DNA of 64,000 bases, from the NCBI GenBank assembly GCA_002390845.1, contig DGQT01000052.1:1-64000 (forward strand). The letters are read 5' to 3'. Source of the DNA: Chitinophagaceae bacterium UBA4407 (GTDB lineage: Bacteria > Bacteroidota > Bacteroidia > Chitinophagales > Chitinophagaceae). The position numbers and the translations under genes are program-made. Below the pieces are notes generated by a model. It made no database searches and was not told where the DNA came from. It saw nothing but the letters and a program-made list of their open reading frames with translations. Of this stretch, positions 43,705-51,930 are shown piece by piece. Position 1 is the stretch's first letter, and every line of letters begins with the position of its first letter.

Positions 43705-45339
43705 TTATTTGCTGTAAACTTTTTTACCACCGGAATAAGTTGCGAGTACTTTGGTGTTTAATACATCGGGCTGGTTAATCTTCATTAAGTCTTTATCAAG
43801 CAAAATAAAATCGGCTTTCTTGCCAGGTTCAATGCTGCCAATTTCGTTTTCTAAAAAGTCTGCTCTGGCAGCCCAGATGGTCATACCGCGAATAGCTTCT
43901 TGCCTGCTTAATGCATTCTCCATTTGAAACCCTCCTTTCGGAAAACCTGTTGCATCTTGCCTGAAAACTGCAGCCAGAAAGGTTTTGAAGGGGCTGATAT
44001 CTTCCACGGGAAAATCTGTTCCTAACGGCAGCCATCCATTTTGCTGCAGCAATTGCTTGTAAGCATACCCGTTTTTTAACCGCTCTGTTCCTAAACGTGT
44101 TGGTGCCCAATACATATCGCTTGTTGCATGCGTGGGTTGTACAGAGGGGATTACAGTAGCACTTGCAAAAAGATCAAAATCATTTTCATTTACAATCTGC
44201 GCATGCTCAATACGCCAACGTTTATCATTCTTTCCTTTTAAATATTTATTATAAACATTTAGTATTTCGCGGTTAGCAGAATCGCCGATTGCATGTGTAC
44301 ACATTTGAAAACCGGTAGTTGAAAGTAAATTTGCAACTGAATCATAATGGGCTTTTGTATTTAACAGAAACCCGTTCCAGCCGGGTTTATCGCTGTAAGG
44401 TTGTAACAGGCAGGCGCCCCTGCTGCCCAATGCACCATCTGCATATACTTTAAACCCTTTTACAAAAAGCTTATCGGTTTTATAAGGGCCTTTAGCAAGA
44501 TAATGATCGTAATTTTCTTTATCATCGCTAAGCATAACATACAACCGCATGTTAAGCTTGCCGCTTTTTTGAAGTGTATCAATAATATCAACCGCCCTGT
44601 AACTAAGTCCACAATCAGTAATGGTTGTAAGTCCTTGTGCAAAACATTTTTCCTGTGCAGCAATCATCCATTTTTCAAACTGTGCCAAAGACGGGTATGG
44701 AATTTTTGATTGTACAAGATTTGTGGCGTTGTCAATTAAAACACCCGTAAGCTTGCCATTCTTTGTTTCTATTTCGCCACCTTCAATCTTTTGTTTGGGT
44801 TGTATACCTGCAAGTTCAAGCGCTTTTTTATTGGCAATTACAGCATGCCCATCGATACGCTCCAATACCACTGGCTTTTCAGGAAACAGTTCATTGAGCT
44901 GCTGATTGTTGGGATACTCCCTTCCGGGAAATTTATTTTGATCCCAGCCACGACCGCGTATCCAAGTTTCATCAGGGTTCTCTTTCGAAAATTTTTTAAC
45001 GCGCTCTGTAACCTCATCAAAGCTGCTGCACCCAACAAGATCAACACTAAAAAGCGACTGTCCGTAGTCTATAAAATGTGCATGTGCATCTACGAAGCCA
45101 GGATATACCGCTTTGCCTTGCGCATCAATTTTTTCTTTGGCATCGTAAGCATTTAATATATCAGCACTTTTACCAACACTTATGATTTTCCCATCTTTTA
45201 CAGCGAACGCTTCGGCTATGGAAAATGTACTGTCAATGGTGTAAACAGTTGCATTAAATACAATAAGGTCAGCATTTGATTTGTTATTACATGCAGTAAT
45301 TGAAATAAGGAGCAAATAAATGCCAAGATTTTTTTTCAT
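43705..45339 (-). CDS. Amidohydrolase lipoprotein (YtcJ-like, Amidohydro_3)
   Basis: 544-residue metal-dependent amidohydrolase of the YtcJ/N-substituted-formamide-deformylase group. A lipoprotein signal (MKKNLGIYLLLISITACNN) puts the anchor cysteine at residue 17. Family blocks: NATVYTIDSTFSIAEAFAVKDGKI, the metal-binding DAHAHFIDYG at about 83-92, GRGWDQNKFPGREYPNNQQL, RIDGHAVIANKKAL at about 161-174, and the late MCTHAIGDSANR and RIEHAQIV with further metal ligands. The C-terminal PGKKADFILLDKD is typical of amidohydrolases. Length is normal. Substrate unknown. It is followed on the same strand (upstream) by hemJ after 29 bp and may be read from the haem promoter. Confidence 0.88.
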   Translation of the reverse strand: MKKNLGIYLLLISITACNNKSNADLIVFNATVYTIDSTFSIAEAFAVKDGKIISVGKSADILNAYDAKEKIDAQGKAVYPGFVDAHAHFIDYGQSLFSVDLVGCSSFDEVTERVKKFSKENPDETWIRGRGWDQNKFPGREYPNNQQLNELFPEKPVVLERIDGHAVIANKKALELAGIQPKQKIEGGEIETKNGKLTGVLIDNATNLVQSKIPYPSLAQFEKWMIAAQEKCFAQGLTTITDCGLSYRAVDIIDTLQKSGKLNMRLYVMLSDDKENYDHYLAKGPYKTDKLFVKGFKVYADGALGSRGACLLQPYSDKPGWNGFLLNTKAHYDSVANLLSTTGFQMCTHAIGDSANREILNVYNKYLKGKNDKRWRIEHAQIVNENDFDLFASATVIPSVQPTHATSDMYWAPTRLGTERLKNGYAYKQLLQQNGWLPLGTDFPVEDISPFKTFLAAVFRQDATGFPKGGFQMENALSRQEAIRGMTIWAARADFLENEIGSIEPGKKADFILLDKDLMKINQPDVLNTKVLATYSGGKKVYSK

Positions 45340-45368
45340 AAGAACCGATTGGTTGTTAAACAGGATGT

Positions 45369-45923
45369 TTATTTTTTATCGCGGATTGCTTTATAGATTT
45401 TTATTGCACTCATCAGTACTATAATAAAACCAGCCAGGCCTGCAACAGCCCAAACAAAACTGATGCTCTCTTTAACTGTGGCAAGCGTTACAATGGAAAC
45501 AAGAAAAATGGTAGCTACTTCGTTCCAGATACGCAGTTGTTGCGAGGTATATTTAAACACATTATTCATTTGCTGCTTATAAATGCGGTGCAAAGAAAAA
45601 TGATAGAGAAAAAGAAAAAAAACAAACACCAGTTTAATCAGCAGCCACAGCCCTTCAGGGGCAAAGACAATTTTATACCAACTATAGTCAGGGCTGAATA
45701 AAAGTGCTGGCCCCATCATCAGGGTAAGAATTGCAGAAGGCCAGGTAATACCAAACCATAAGCGCTTCATCATTATTTTAAACTGATCGCGTAAAGCATT
45801 TTTTACCATCTCGTCTTTCTCACCTGCTTCTGTATTATATATAAAAAGTCGCGGCATGTAAAACATCCCAGCAAACCAGGTAACCACGAAGATGATATGC
45901 AGTGCTTTTAGATACGAATACAT
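45369..45923 (-). CDS. hemJ: Protoporphyrinogen IX oxidase HemJ
   Basis: 184-residue membrane protein of the HemJ/UPF0093 family, which oxidises protoporphyrinogen IX to protoporphyrin IX, the step before iron insertion. Seen: the N-terminal YLKALHIIFVVTWFAGMFYMPRLFIYNTEA block with the essential histidine at residue 9, and LLIKLVFVFFLFLYHF with the conserved lysine at about residue 97. Four to five helices; length normal. It lies 60 bp downstream of hemH on the same strand, so the last two steps of haem synthesis are encoded side by side in one unit. Confidence 0.9.
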   Translation of the reverse strand: MYSYLKALHIIFVVTWFAGMFYMPRLFIYNTEAGEKDEMVKNALRDQFKIMMKRLWFGITWPSAILTLMMGPALLFSPDYSWYKIVFAPEGLWLLIKLVFVFFLFLYHFSLHRIYKQQMNNVFKYTSQQLRIWNEVATIFLVSIVTLATVKESISFVWAVAGLAGFIIVLMSAIKIYKAIRDKK

Positions 45924-45983
45924 GCAGGAAATGTTAAATGAAAAATGGAGAATTTAAAATGTAAAATTAAACTGGCTAATATT

Positions 45984-47030
45984 TTATACCAATAGCATTT
46001 CCCTGTTACCTTGTGCATATTCTTTTATCCAGGTTGTTACTGCCTGTACCCACACCGGGTGAATATTCATGCAGGGAATTAATGTAAAACTTTCACCACC
46101 GGCATGCAAAAAACTTTCTTTGCCTTCCATTGCAATTTCTTCTAAAGTTTCCAGGCAATCACTTACAAAAGCGGGGCAAAGCACAATAAGCTTTTTAACC
46201 CCTTCGCCTGGCAATTCTTCCAAACGCTTTGCTGTGTAAGGTTTTAACCATTCTTCCCTGCCCAAACGAGATTGAAATGAAAAGCCTGTTTTCTCTTTTG
46301 GTATATTTAATTTTTCTGTAATTAATTGTGTTGTTACCCAACATTGGTGGCGGTAACATGTGGCATGTGCAGGTGAAAAAACTTCGCAGCAGTTATCTAC
46401 TTTTAAACAGTGGCAATTGGTAGGGTCGGCCTTTTTCATATGGCGTTGCGGCAACCCGTGATAACTAAAAAGCACCTGGTCGTAATCCTGTTGCAGGTAA
46501 GGTTTTATGTTTTCAATCATCGCATCTATATAATGCGCATCGTTGTAAAATGGCTTTATAAATTTCAGGGAGAAAGTATTCTTCATCTTGCGATGTACTG
46601 TTTTTGCATGCTCTACTGCAGTTTCGTAACTGCTCATTGCATAATGTGGATAGAGCGGAATGGCAATAACTTCTTCAAGCCCCGGTACTTTTTTCATCAG
46701 GTTTTCAAAAGCTTCCTGCATGGTTGGTTTACCATAACGCATGGCTATTTCCACTGGTTCCGGAATCTGTGGCTCAAGGGCATGCTGCAATTGTTTTGTA
46801 AGAACAACCAGTGGTGAGCCTTCTTTGGTCCAAACACGTTTATATGCTTCTGCAGATTTTGGTGAACGCAACGGTGCAATAATACCGCCCACAAGCATCA
46901 GGCGAAAGATGTAGGGATAGTCAATCACACGTTCATCCATCAAAAACTCCATCAGGTAGTTGCGCACATCTTTTACTTCGGTAGAATCGGGAGAGCCCAG
47001 GTTCATTAATATAATTCCGCGTTTAGCCAT
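45984..47030 (-). CDS. hemH: Ferrochelatase HemH
   Basis: About 348 residues; inserts Fe2+ into protoporphyrin IX to make haem. I take the ATG at 47030 (MAKRGIILMNLGSPD); ATGs at 47033 and 47039 are equally close. Motifs: ILMNLGSPDS at the N-terminus, MRYGKPTMQEAF at about 96-107, VIAIPLYPHYAMSSYETA at about 120-137, the catalytic histidine in LFSYHGLPQRH at about 190, and the conserved glutamate stretch SDCLETLEEIAME near the end. A cysteine-rich insert (NCHCLKVDNCC, HATCYRHQC) follows the catalytic histidine; similar cysteines occur in related ferrochelatases. It leads the hemH-hemJ unit. Confidence 0.95.
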   Translation of the reverse strand: MAKRGIILMNLGSPDSTEVKDVRNYLMEFLMDERVIDYPYIFRLMLVGGIIAPLRSPKSAEAYKRVWTKEGSPLVVLTKQLQHALEPQIPEPVEIAMRYGKPTMQEAFENLMKKVPGLEEVIAIPLYPHYAMSSYETAVEHAKTVHRKMKNTFSLKFIKPFYNDAHYIDAMIENIKPYLQQDYDQVLFSYHGLPQRHMKKADPTNCHCLKVDNCCEVFSPAHATCYRHQCWVTTQLITEKLNIPKEKTGFSFQSRLGREEWLKPYTAKRLEELPGEGVKKLIVLCPAFVSDCLETLEEIAMEGKESFLHAGGESFTLIPCMNIHPVWVQAVTTWIKEYAQGNREMLLV

Positions 47031-47139
47031 CATAATCATTTTGTAGTGTGCAAAAGTAATAGAACAAACCAGTAAACAAAAAGATCAGTTGCTGAACAGG
47101 AATTTTATCACATTTTTTAGTAGCTGCAGAAATACAATT

Positions 47140-47388
47140 TTTTTGGGACGGGCATTTGAAACTTTACGCATCGTTCCTTTTGTCACTCACTTGTACAGTT
47201 GAATTATATATTGAGCTTTTACCCAAGCAAAGATCGAAGCGAATTATTGTTGTTCAGGAAACCAACAAGGATGCTGGTAGAATTTTGTTACGAATGTTGA
47301 CCGTTAACTGTCGATCAATGTTCAGAATGTACAAGTGTGCGACGCAAGAAAAGCTAAATGCTTATTCTCAAGCCTGGTCAATAAAAAA
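47140..47388. repeat. Dispersed long inverted repeat, mixed arms
   Basis: Left core CTTTTGTCACTCACTTGTAC (47177-47196), right core GTACAAGTGTGCGACGCAAG (47329-47348), outer ends TTTTTTTGGGACGGGC and AGCCTGGTCAATAAAAAA. The right interior GTTGACCGTTAACTGTCGAT then CAATGTTCAGAAT matches the inverted interior of 25195-25352. Confidence 0.9.
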
Positions 47389-47418
47389 CACTGACACATT
47401 GAAGCGCCAGTGTTTTTT
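47383..47418 (-). terminator. Terminator of dxs
   Basis: 11-bp stem AAAAAACACTG / CAGTGTTTTTT around a 14-nt loop, 22 bp past the dxs stop. Its A-tract (a T-tract on the minus strand) overlaps the outer end of the dispersed repeat. Confidence 0.7.
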
Positions 47419-47439
47419 TAAATAAGATGCTATTGAAAA

Positions 47440-49380
47440 TTAACCAGCAATGGTTATGGTGGCAGTAACTTTATCTTTAAGCATTTCGCGAACTGTATTG
47501 GCAATTGCTGGTGCATCGTAACCACATTCTTTATGCAATTCTTTAAGCGTGCCATGCTCTACAATACGATCTGGAATACCGAGCATTTTTATTGCTGCTT
47601 TATAACCGTGCTCGTTCATAAATTCTAACACAGCGCTGCCAAAACCCCCTACAATAGTGCCATCTTCAACCGTAATAATTTTATTGAATTTTGCAAAAAC
47701 CTCATGAAGCATTTCTTCATCAAGCGGTTTTGCAAAACGCATATCGTAATGAGCAGGGTTAATGCCTTCGGTTCTTAATTCGCGTATGGCAACAGTTGCA
47801 AAATTTCCGGGATGCCCAAATGAAAGAATTGCAACATCTTCGCCATCCTTAATTTTACGGCCTTTACCAACCTGTATTTCTTCGAATGGCGTTTTCCATT
47901 CGGGCATTACGCCTTCGCCCCTGGGGTAACGGATAACAAACGGATATTTTATTGAATCGAGTTGTGCAGTGTACATCAGGTTGCGCAATTGTTGTTCATT
48001 CATTGGCGCACTGATGATCATATCAGGAATGCAGCGGAAATAAGGAATATCGTAAGCGCCGTGATGGGTTGGCCCATCTTCGCCTACCAGGCCGGCCCGG
48101 TCTAAACAAAAAATCACTGGGAGTTTTTGTATGGCCACATCGTGTACCACCTGGTCGAAAGCCCGTTGCATAAAAGAGGAGTAAATATTACAAAACACTT
48201 TCATGCCTTGTGTTGCAAGCCCTGCGCTTAGTGTAACTGCATGTTGTTCGCAAATGCCAACATCTAAAGCACGTTTGGGCATTTTTTCCATCATGAATTT
48301 TAATGAGGAACCGCTTGGCATTGCGGGTGTAATTCCCATTATTGTATCATTCTGCTCTGCAAGTTCAATAATGGTGTGCCCGAATACATCCTGGTATTTG
48401 GGCGCCTGGGGCGTATCGAATTTCTTTTTAAATATTTCGCCGGTTACTTTATCAAACAATCCGGGTGCATGCCATTTGGTTTGATCTTTTTCTGCCAGCT
48501 CATATCCTTTTCCTTTTACCGTTACAATATGCAACAGTTTGGGGCCAGGAATTTTACGAAGATCTTTTAAGGTATCTACCAGTTTGGTGATATTGTGCCC
48601 GTCAATAGGGCCGAAATAACGCAGGTTCAATGCTTCAAAAAGGTTACTGCTTTTGCTGACCATGCCTTTTATGCTGGCTTCCATTTTACTGGCCATATCG
48701 CGGCTGAAGTTCTTACCAACAGGTAATTTGCCCAGCATATTCCAGAGATCGTCACGTAGTTTATTGTACGTATGGGAAGTTGTAATATCTGTAAGGTATT
48801 CTTTAAGCGCACCAACATTCTGATCAATGCTCATGCAGTTATCGTTAAGAATAATGAGCATGTCAGCATCGGCAACTCCGGCGTGGTTCATAGCTTCGAA
48901 TGCCATACCTGCCGTCATAGCGCCATCACCAATTACTGCAACTGATTTCCTGTTCTCACCCTTTAATTTAGCAGCAATGGCCATGCCTAAAGCAGCAGAA
49001 ATGGAAGTAGAAGAATGACCTACCCCAAAAGTATCATACTCACTCTCGCTGCGTTTGGGGAAACCACTAAGACCCTTATATTTTCTGTTTGTTGAGAAAC
49101 TGTTTTTTCGACCCGTAAGTATTTTATGGCCATAAGCCTGGTGGCCTACATCCCAAACCAACTGATCAAAAGGCGTATTGTAAACATAATGCAGGGCTAC
49201 AGTTAATTCCACCACCCCAAGGCTTGCTCCAAAATGGCCACCATGTACGCTTACGACATCGATAATATATTGGCGCAATTCATCGCAAACCTGGTGCAAT
49301 TGTTCCCGGCTGAGCTTTTTCAGATCGCCCGGGGAATTCACTGCATCCAGTAACAGGCCTGGTGTAATTTCCATCTGCAT
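47440..49380 (-). CDS. dxs: 1-deoxy-D-xylulose-5-phosphate synthase
   Basis: 646-residue thiamine-diphosphate enzyme that joins pyruvate and glyceraldehyde 3-phosphate, the first step of the MEP isoprenoid pathway. Seen: VSVHGGHFGASLGVVELTVALH with the catalytic-site histidine at about residue 47, VWDVGHQAYGHKILTGR at about 76-92, the TPP motif GDGAMTAGMAFEAMNHAG ... ILNDN at about 151-182, the linker and the transketolase pyrimidine domain with CLDRAGLVGEDGPTHHGAYD at about 425-444, and the C-terminal VEDGTIVGGFGSAV. Length is standard. The first two codons ATG CAA ATG offer two starts. Stand-alone unit with its own terminator. Confidence 0.97.
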   Translation of the reverse strand: MQMEITPGLLLDAVNSPGDLKKLSREQLHQVCDELRQYIIDVVSVHGGHFGASLGVVELTVALHYVYNTPFDQLVWDVGHQAYGHKILTGRKNSFSTNRKYKGLSGFPKRSESEYDTFGVGHSSTSISAALGMAIAAKLKGENRKSVAVIGDGAMTAGMAFEAMNHAGVADADMLIILNDNCMSIDQNVGALKEYLTDITTSHTYNKLRDDLWNMLGKLPVGKNFSRDMASKMEASIKGMVSKSSNLFEALNLRYFGPIDGHNITKLVDTLKDLRKIPGPKLLHIVTVKGKGYELAEKDQTKWHAPGLFDKVTGEIFKKKFDTPQAPKYQDVFGHTIIELAEQNDTIMGITPAMPSGSSLKFMMEKMPKRALDVGICEQHAVTLSAGLATQGMKVFCNIYSSFMQRAFDQVVHDVAIQKLPVIFCLDRAGLVGEDGPTHHGAYDIPYFRCIPDMIISAPMNEQQLRNLMYTAQLDSIKYPFVIRYPRGEGVMPEWKTPFEEIQVGKGRKIKDGEDVAILSFGHPGNFATVAIRELRTEGINPAHYDMRFAKPLDEEMLHEVFAKFNKIITVEDGTIVGGFGSAVLEFMNEHGYKAAIKMLGIPDRIVEHGTLKELHKECGYDAPAIANTVREMLKDKVTATITIAG

Positions 49381-49493
49381 TTGTTTAAAAGTTTGTAAAA
49401 GTACAATTTTACGGCGACTGGGCTCCGGGTCAATTTAACCAACCTGAATATTCAAACTTCAACAGCCGGCACCATATGCCGAATTTAGCTGTG

Positions 49494-49551
49494 CCGTAAA
49501 AGAGTGCGACGCAAGGATGTTTAACAGAATTACCGCTGTTAGGTTCATAAA
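49494..49551. repeat. Lone right arm of dispersed repeat
   Basis: GTAAAAGAGTGCGACGCAAG (49496-49515), then TTTAACAGAATTACCGCTGT and AGGTTCATAAAA. A degenerate left outer end may be GGGCTCCGGGTCAATTT at 49420. Confidence 0.65.
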
Positions 49552-49669
49552 ATGTATCAGAAATTTAATGCAGGCCAATGTATTAATGGGGGATTGATAT
49601 TATTGAATATTAAAAACCACCACATCGTTTGCTGAATTTAAAATACTAAATTGCCAGATACCCATACTA

Positions 49670-49721
49670 TTTACCTTTAGTAAAATGACGTGCTGCTTTG
49701 GGTAAAGGTTAATTTACCTTT
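49670..49721 (+). promoter_or_regulatory. Candidate operator: three TTTACCTTT-like words
   Basis: TTTACCTTT at 49670-49678 and 49713-49721 with an inverted GGTAAAGG at 49701-49708 between them. TACCTTTG (49715-49722) also fits the -7 promoter element TAnnTTTG. The cluster lies 80-130 bp before the kinase start and could be an autoregulatory site. Pattern only. Confidence 0.3.
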
Positions 49722-49800
49722 GAAAACCGTGGTATATTATTGCGGAGTTTGTGTAGCATATTAGCCCTTTTGTGGCTAAGGGTAACCTTAATCGAATAAA

Positions 49801-50850
49801 ATGATAAAACGAGTATCAGCGTATTGGTTGTGCCAGCTAGGTGGGTGGAGTGGTTATATACTTGTAAATACTTTTTTTTATTTTACTATCCGCACCAAGT
49901 CCAGCCCTTATTTCTTTCAATCACTCTTTTTAGATGTTGTTGCCGGCATTGCCATTACACATTTAATGCGGGCTTTTATAAAGAAAAGCGACCAGTTAAG
50001 TTATGAAATCAGGCGGCAGATCGTTTACATGTTTTTTACCACGCTATTCTTTGCCTTTATTTATGCATTCATCATTACCTGGGCTGATCAGACACTTGGG
50101 TGGGAATCGGAACTGATGCGTGAATATTCTTTCTGGAATAAAATGCTTCGGGCTTCGTTCGGCTTCTCTCTTTTCCTGCTTATCTGGAACTTTATTTATT
50201 TTACCTACCATTATGTAGAAAAAGCCCGTAAAGAAACACTCGATAAAATACGCCTCGAAAGCCTGGTAAAAGAACTGGAACTTAAAACCATCAAATCTCA
50301 TATAAATCCGCACTTTATTTTCAACGCACTTAACAGCATAAGGGCATTGGTAGATGAAAACCCCGAAAGGGCGAGAACAGCAATTACTGAATTAAGTAAT
50401 ATTTTACGCAGCAGTATGCAGGCTGAAAAATTAGAAACTGCTCCGCTTGAAAGAGAGTTAAATATTGTAAAGGATTACCTGGAACTGGAACATATACGGT
50501 TTGAAGACCGTTTGAAAGTGGAATACGATATTGATGAAGATACCCTTGACCAGCCAGTACCACCAATGATGCTGCAAACATTGGTTGAGAATGCGATAAA
50601 ACATGGCATCAGTAAGCAGGTTAATGGTGGATTGATCAAAATAATCTCCGATTTCAGGAACGACCAGCATGAACTGATTGTTCAGAATACCGGCTCTTTG
50701 GGTACCACTGCCAATACAGAAGGATTTGGAATTGTAAGTACACAAAACAGGCTGGCACTGCTGTATGGCGGTAAAGCAAATTTTGCTATTTCGAATAAAA
50801 ATGGGAATATGGTAGAAGCCAAAGTATGCCTGCCCGTAATGATTTTATAA
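49801..50850 (+). CDS. LytS-type sensor histidine kinase
   Basis: 349-residue membrane kinase of the His_kinase (LytS/YehU) group. Four N-terminal helices lie at about residues 9-30, 40-58, 75-95 and 115-138. A short coiled linker (KARKETLDKIRLESLVKELE) follows, then the phospho-acceptor block LKTIKSHINPHFIFNALNSI with its histidine at about residue 172 in NPHFIFN. The ATPase part has MMLQTLVENAIKHGI (N-box) and GFGIVSTQNRLALLYG (G-box). It phosphorylates the LytTR regulator encoded 23 bp downstream. The signal is unknown. Confidence 0.93.
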   Translation: MIKRVSAYWLCQLGGWSGYILVNTFFYFTIRTKSSPYFFQSLFLDVVAGIAITHLMRAFIKKSDQLSYEIRRQIVYMFFTTLFFAFIYAFIITWADQTLGWESELMREYSFWNKMLRASFGFSLFLLIWNFIYFTYHYVEKARKETLDKIRLESLVKELELKTIKSHINPHFIFNALNSIRALVDENPERARTAITELSNILRSSMQAEKLETAPLERELNIVKDYLELEHIRFEDRLKVEYDIDEDTLDQPVPPMMLQTLVENAIKHGISKQVNGGLIKIISDFRNDQHELIVQNTGSLGTTANTEGFGIVSTQNRLALLYGGKANFAISNKNGNMVEAKVCLPVMIL

Positions 50851-50873
50851 ATTTAAACTTCAAAATACCAGTT

Positions 50874-51608
50874 ATGCCAATTAAAGCAATTATAGTAGAT
50901 GATGAACGGCTTGCAAGAACTGAATTAAAAAAATTACTGCAGGAGTTTTCGGATGTAACAGTAATTGATGAAGCCACCAATGTAGATGAAGGAATTGAAA
51001 AAATTGAAACACAAAACCCCGATCTTATTTTCCTGGATATTCAAATGCCGGGCAAAACCGGGTTCGATCTGCTGGCTGAACTGGACAAAGCCCCGCATGT
51101 AATTTTCACTACGGCCTACGATGAATATGCCCTAAAAGCATTTGAAGTAAATGCGCTGGATTACCTGCTTAAACCAATTGAGCCAAAACGTTTAAGCGAT
51201 GCCATTCATAAGTTGCAGTACGAAATGAGCAAAGAAAGCGGCGAAGAAAATGGCATGATCAACCGGGGGCCGCTAACAGAAAGTGACCAGGTTTTTGTAA
51301 AAGACGGCGAACGCTGCTGGTTTGTAAAATTGAACGAGATCCGCCTTTTTGAAAGTGTGGGTAACTACGCAAAGGTTTTCTTTGCCAACAACAAGCCATT
51401 AATTTTAAAGTCGCTCAATGCATTGGAAGAGCGCCTTGATGAAAAAGTATTTTTCCGCGCCAACCGCAAACACATCATCAACCTGCGCTGGATAGAAAAG
51501 ATAGAGCCTTACTTTAACGGCGGCCTTTTGGTAGAATTAAAAGGTGGCGAAAAAATTGAAGTAAGCCGCAGGCAAACAGTGAAGTTTAAAGAAATGATGA
51601 GCTTCTAA
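50874..51608 (+). CDS. LytTR-family response regulator
   Basis: 244 residues from the ATG at 50874 (MPIKAIIVDDERLARTEL). The open frame begins at 50826 inside the kinase gene, but the extra 16 residues are not part of a receiver domain. The receiver has DDE at 9-11, the phosphorylation aspartate in LIFLDIQMPG at about residue 54 and the lysine in YLLKPIEP at about 104. The LytTR DNA-binding domain covers about 145-244 (VFVKDGERCWFVKLNEIRLF, FFRANRKHIINLRWIEKIEP, KIEVSRRQTVKFK). It forms a two-component pair with the upstream kinase. Targets are unknown. Confidence 0.93.
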   Translation: MPIKAIIVDDERLARTELKKLLQEFSDVTVIDEATNVDEGIEKIETQNPDLIFLDIQMPGKTGFDLLAELDKAPHVIFTTAYDEYALKAFEVNALDYLLKPIEPKRLSDAIHKLQYEMSKESGEENGMINRGPLTESDQVFVKDGERCWFVKLNEIRLFESVGNYAKVFFANNKPLILKSLNALEERLDEKVFFRANRKHIINLRWIEKIEPYFNGGLLVELKGGEKIEVSRRQTVKFKEMMSF

Positions 51609-51611
51609 AAA

Positions 51612-51850
51612 TTATTTTTTGAGCCAGGCTATAGTATTACTATGAGGCTTTTCTTGCGTCGCACACTGGAGGGTTCGGAACATTGTGGGACTAAGAAATA
51701 CAAACCGCAGAGACGCTAAGACACAGAGACAAATTCAAAATTTCTTTGCGCCCCTCCGTCTCTGCGGTTAAAATATTCGCTTCGGTAAAGCTTAATACAG
51801 TTACAAATGTTCAAGAGTGCGACGCAAGAATGCCTTATTAAAATACATAA
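51612..51850. repeat. Dispersed inverted repeat with a CCGCAGAGACG interior
   Basis: Outer end TTATTTTTTGAGCCAGGC three bases after the stop; cores CTTGCGTCGCACACTGGAGG (51653-51672) and GTTCAAGAGTGCGACGCAAG (51809-51828). The interior GTTCGGAACATTGTGGGACT ... AACCGCAGAGACGC ... GTCTCTGCGGTTAAAATATT is a nested hairpin shared with 63540-63782 in the same orientation. Confidence 0.92.
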
Positions 51851-51873
51851 GCCGGTAAACAAACCAGCTACTT

Positions 51874-51913
51874 TAAATAAAAGCTGTTGCCTTTTGGCAA
51901 CAGCTTTTATTTA
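51874..51913. terminator. Strong bidirectional terminator
   Basis: Perfect 18-bp stem (TAAATAAAAGCTGTTGCC / GGCAACAGCTTTTATTTA) with a TTTT loop between two convergent genes, 17 bp from the stop of the S74 gene. A- and T-rich ends make it active in both directions. Confidence 0.88.
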
Positions 51914-51930
51914 AATATTCCATACCGTAG

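Larger units (their letters stand above)
47040..47439. other. Gap between hemH and dxs
   Basis: 400 bp filled by a dispersed repeat (47140-47388) and the dxs terminator (47383-47418), plus about 100 bp of hemH upstream region. No gene. Confidence 0.6.
49381..49800. other. Divergent gap between dxs and the LytS-type kinase
   Basis: 420 bp with a lone right arm (49494-49551), the TTTACCTTT cluster (49670-49721) and a small hairpin TTAGCC-N7-GGCTAA (49761-49779) 21 bp before the kinase start. No gene. Confidence 0.5.
51609..51930. other. Convergent gap after the LytTR regulator
   Basis: 322 bp occupied by a dispersed repeat (51612-51850) and a strong bidirectional terminator (51874-51913). Confidence 0.7.

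Noticed and set aside
50826..50873. Response-regulator start inside the kinase gene
   Set aside because: The ATG at 50874 begins exactly at the receiver domain; the 16 extra residues are kinase sequence in another frame.
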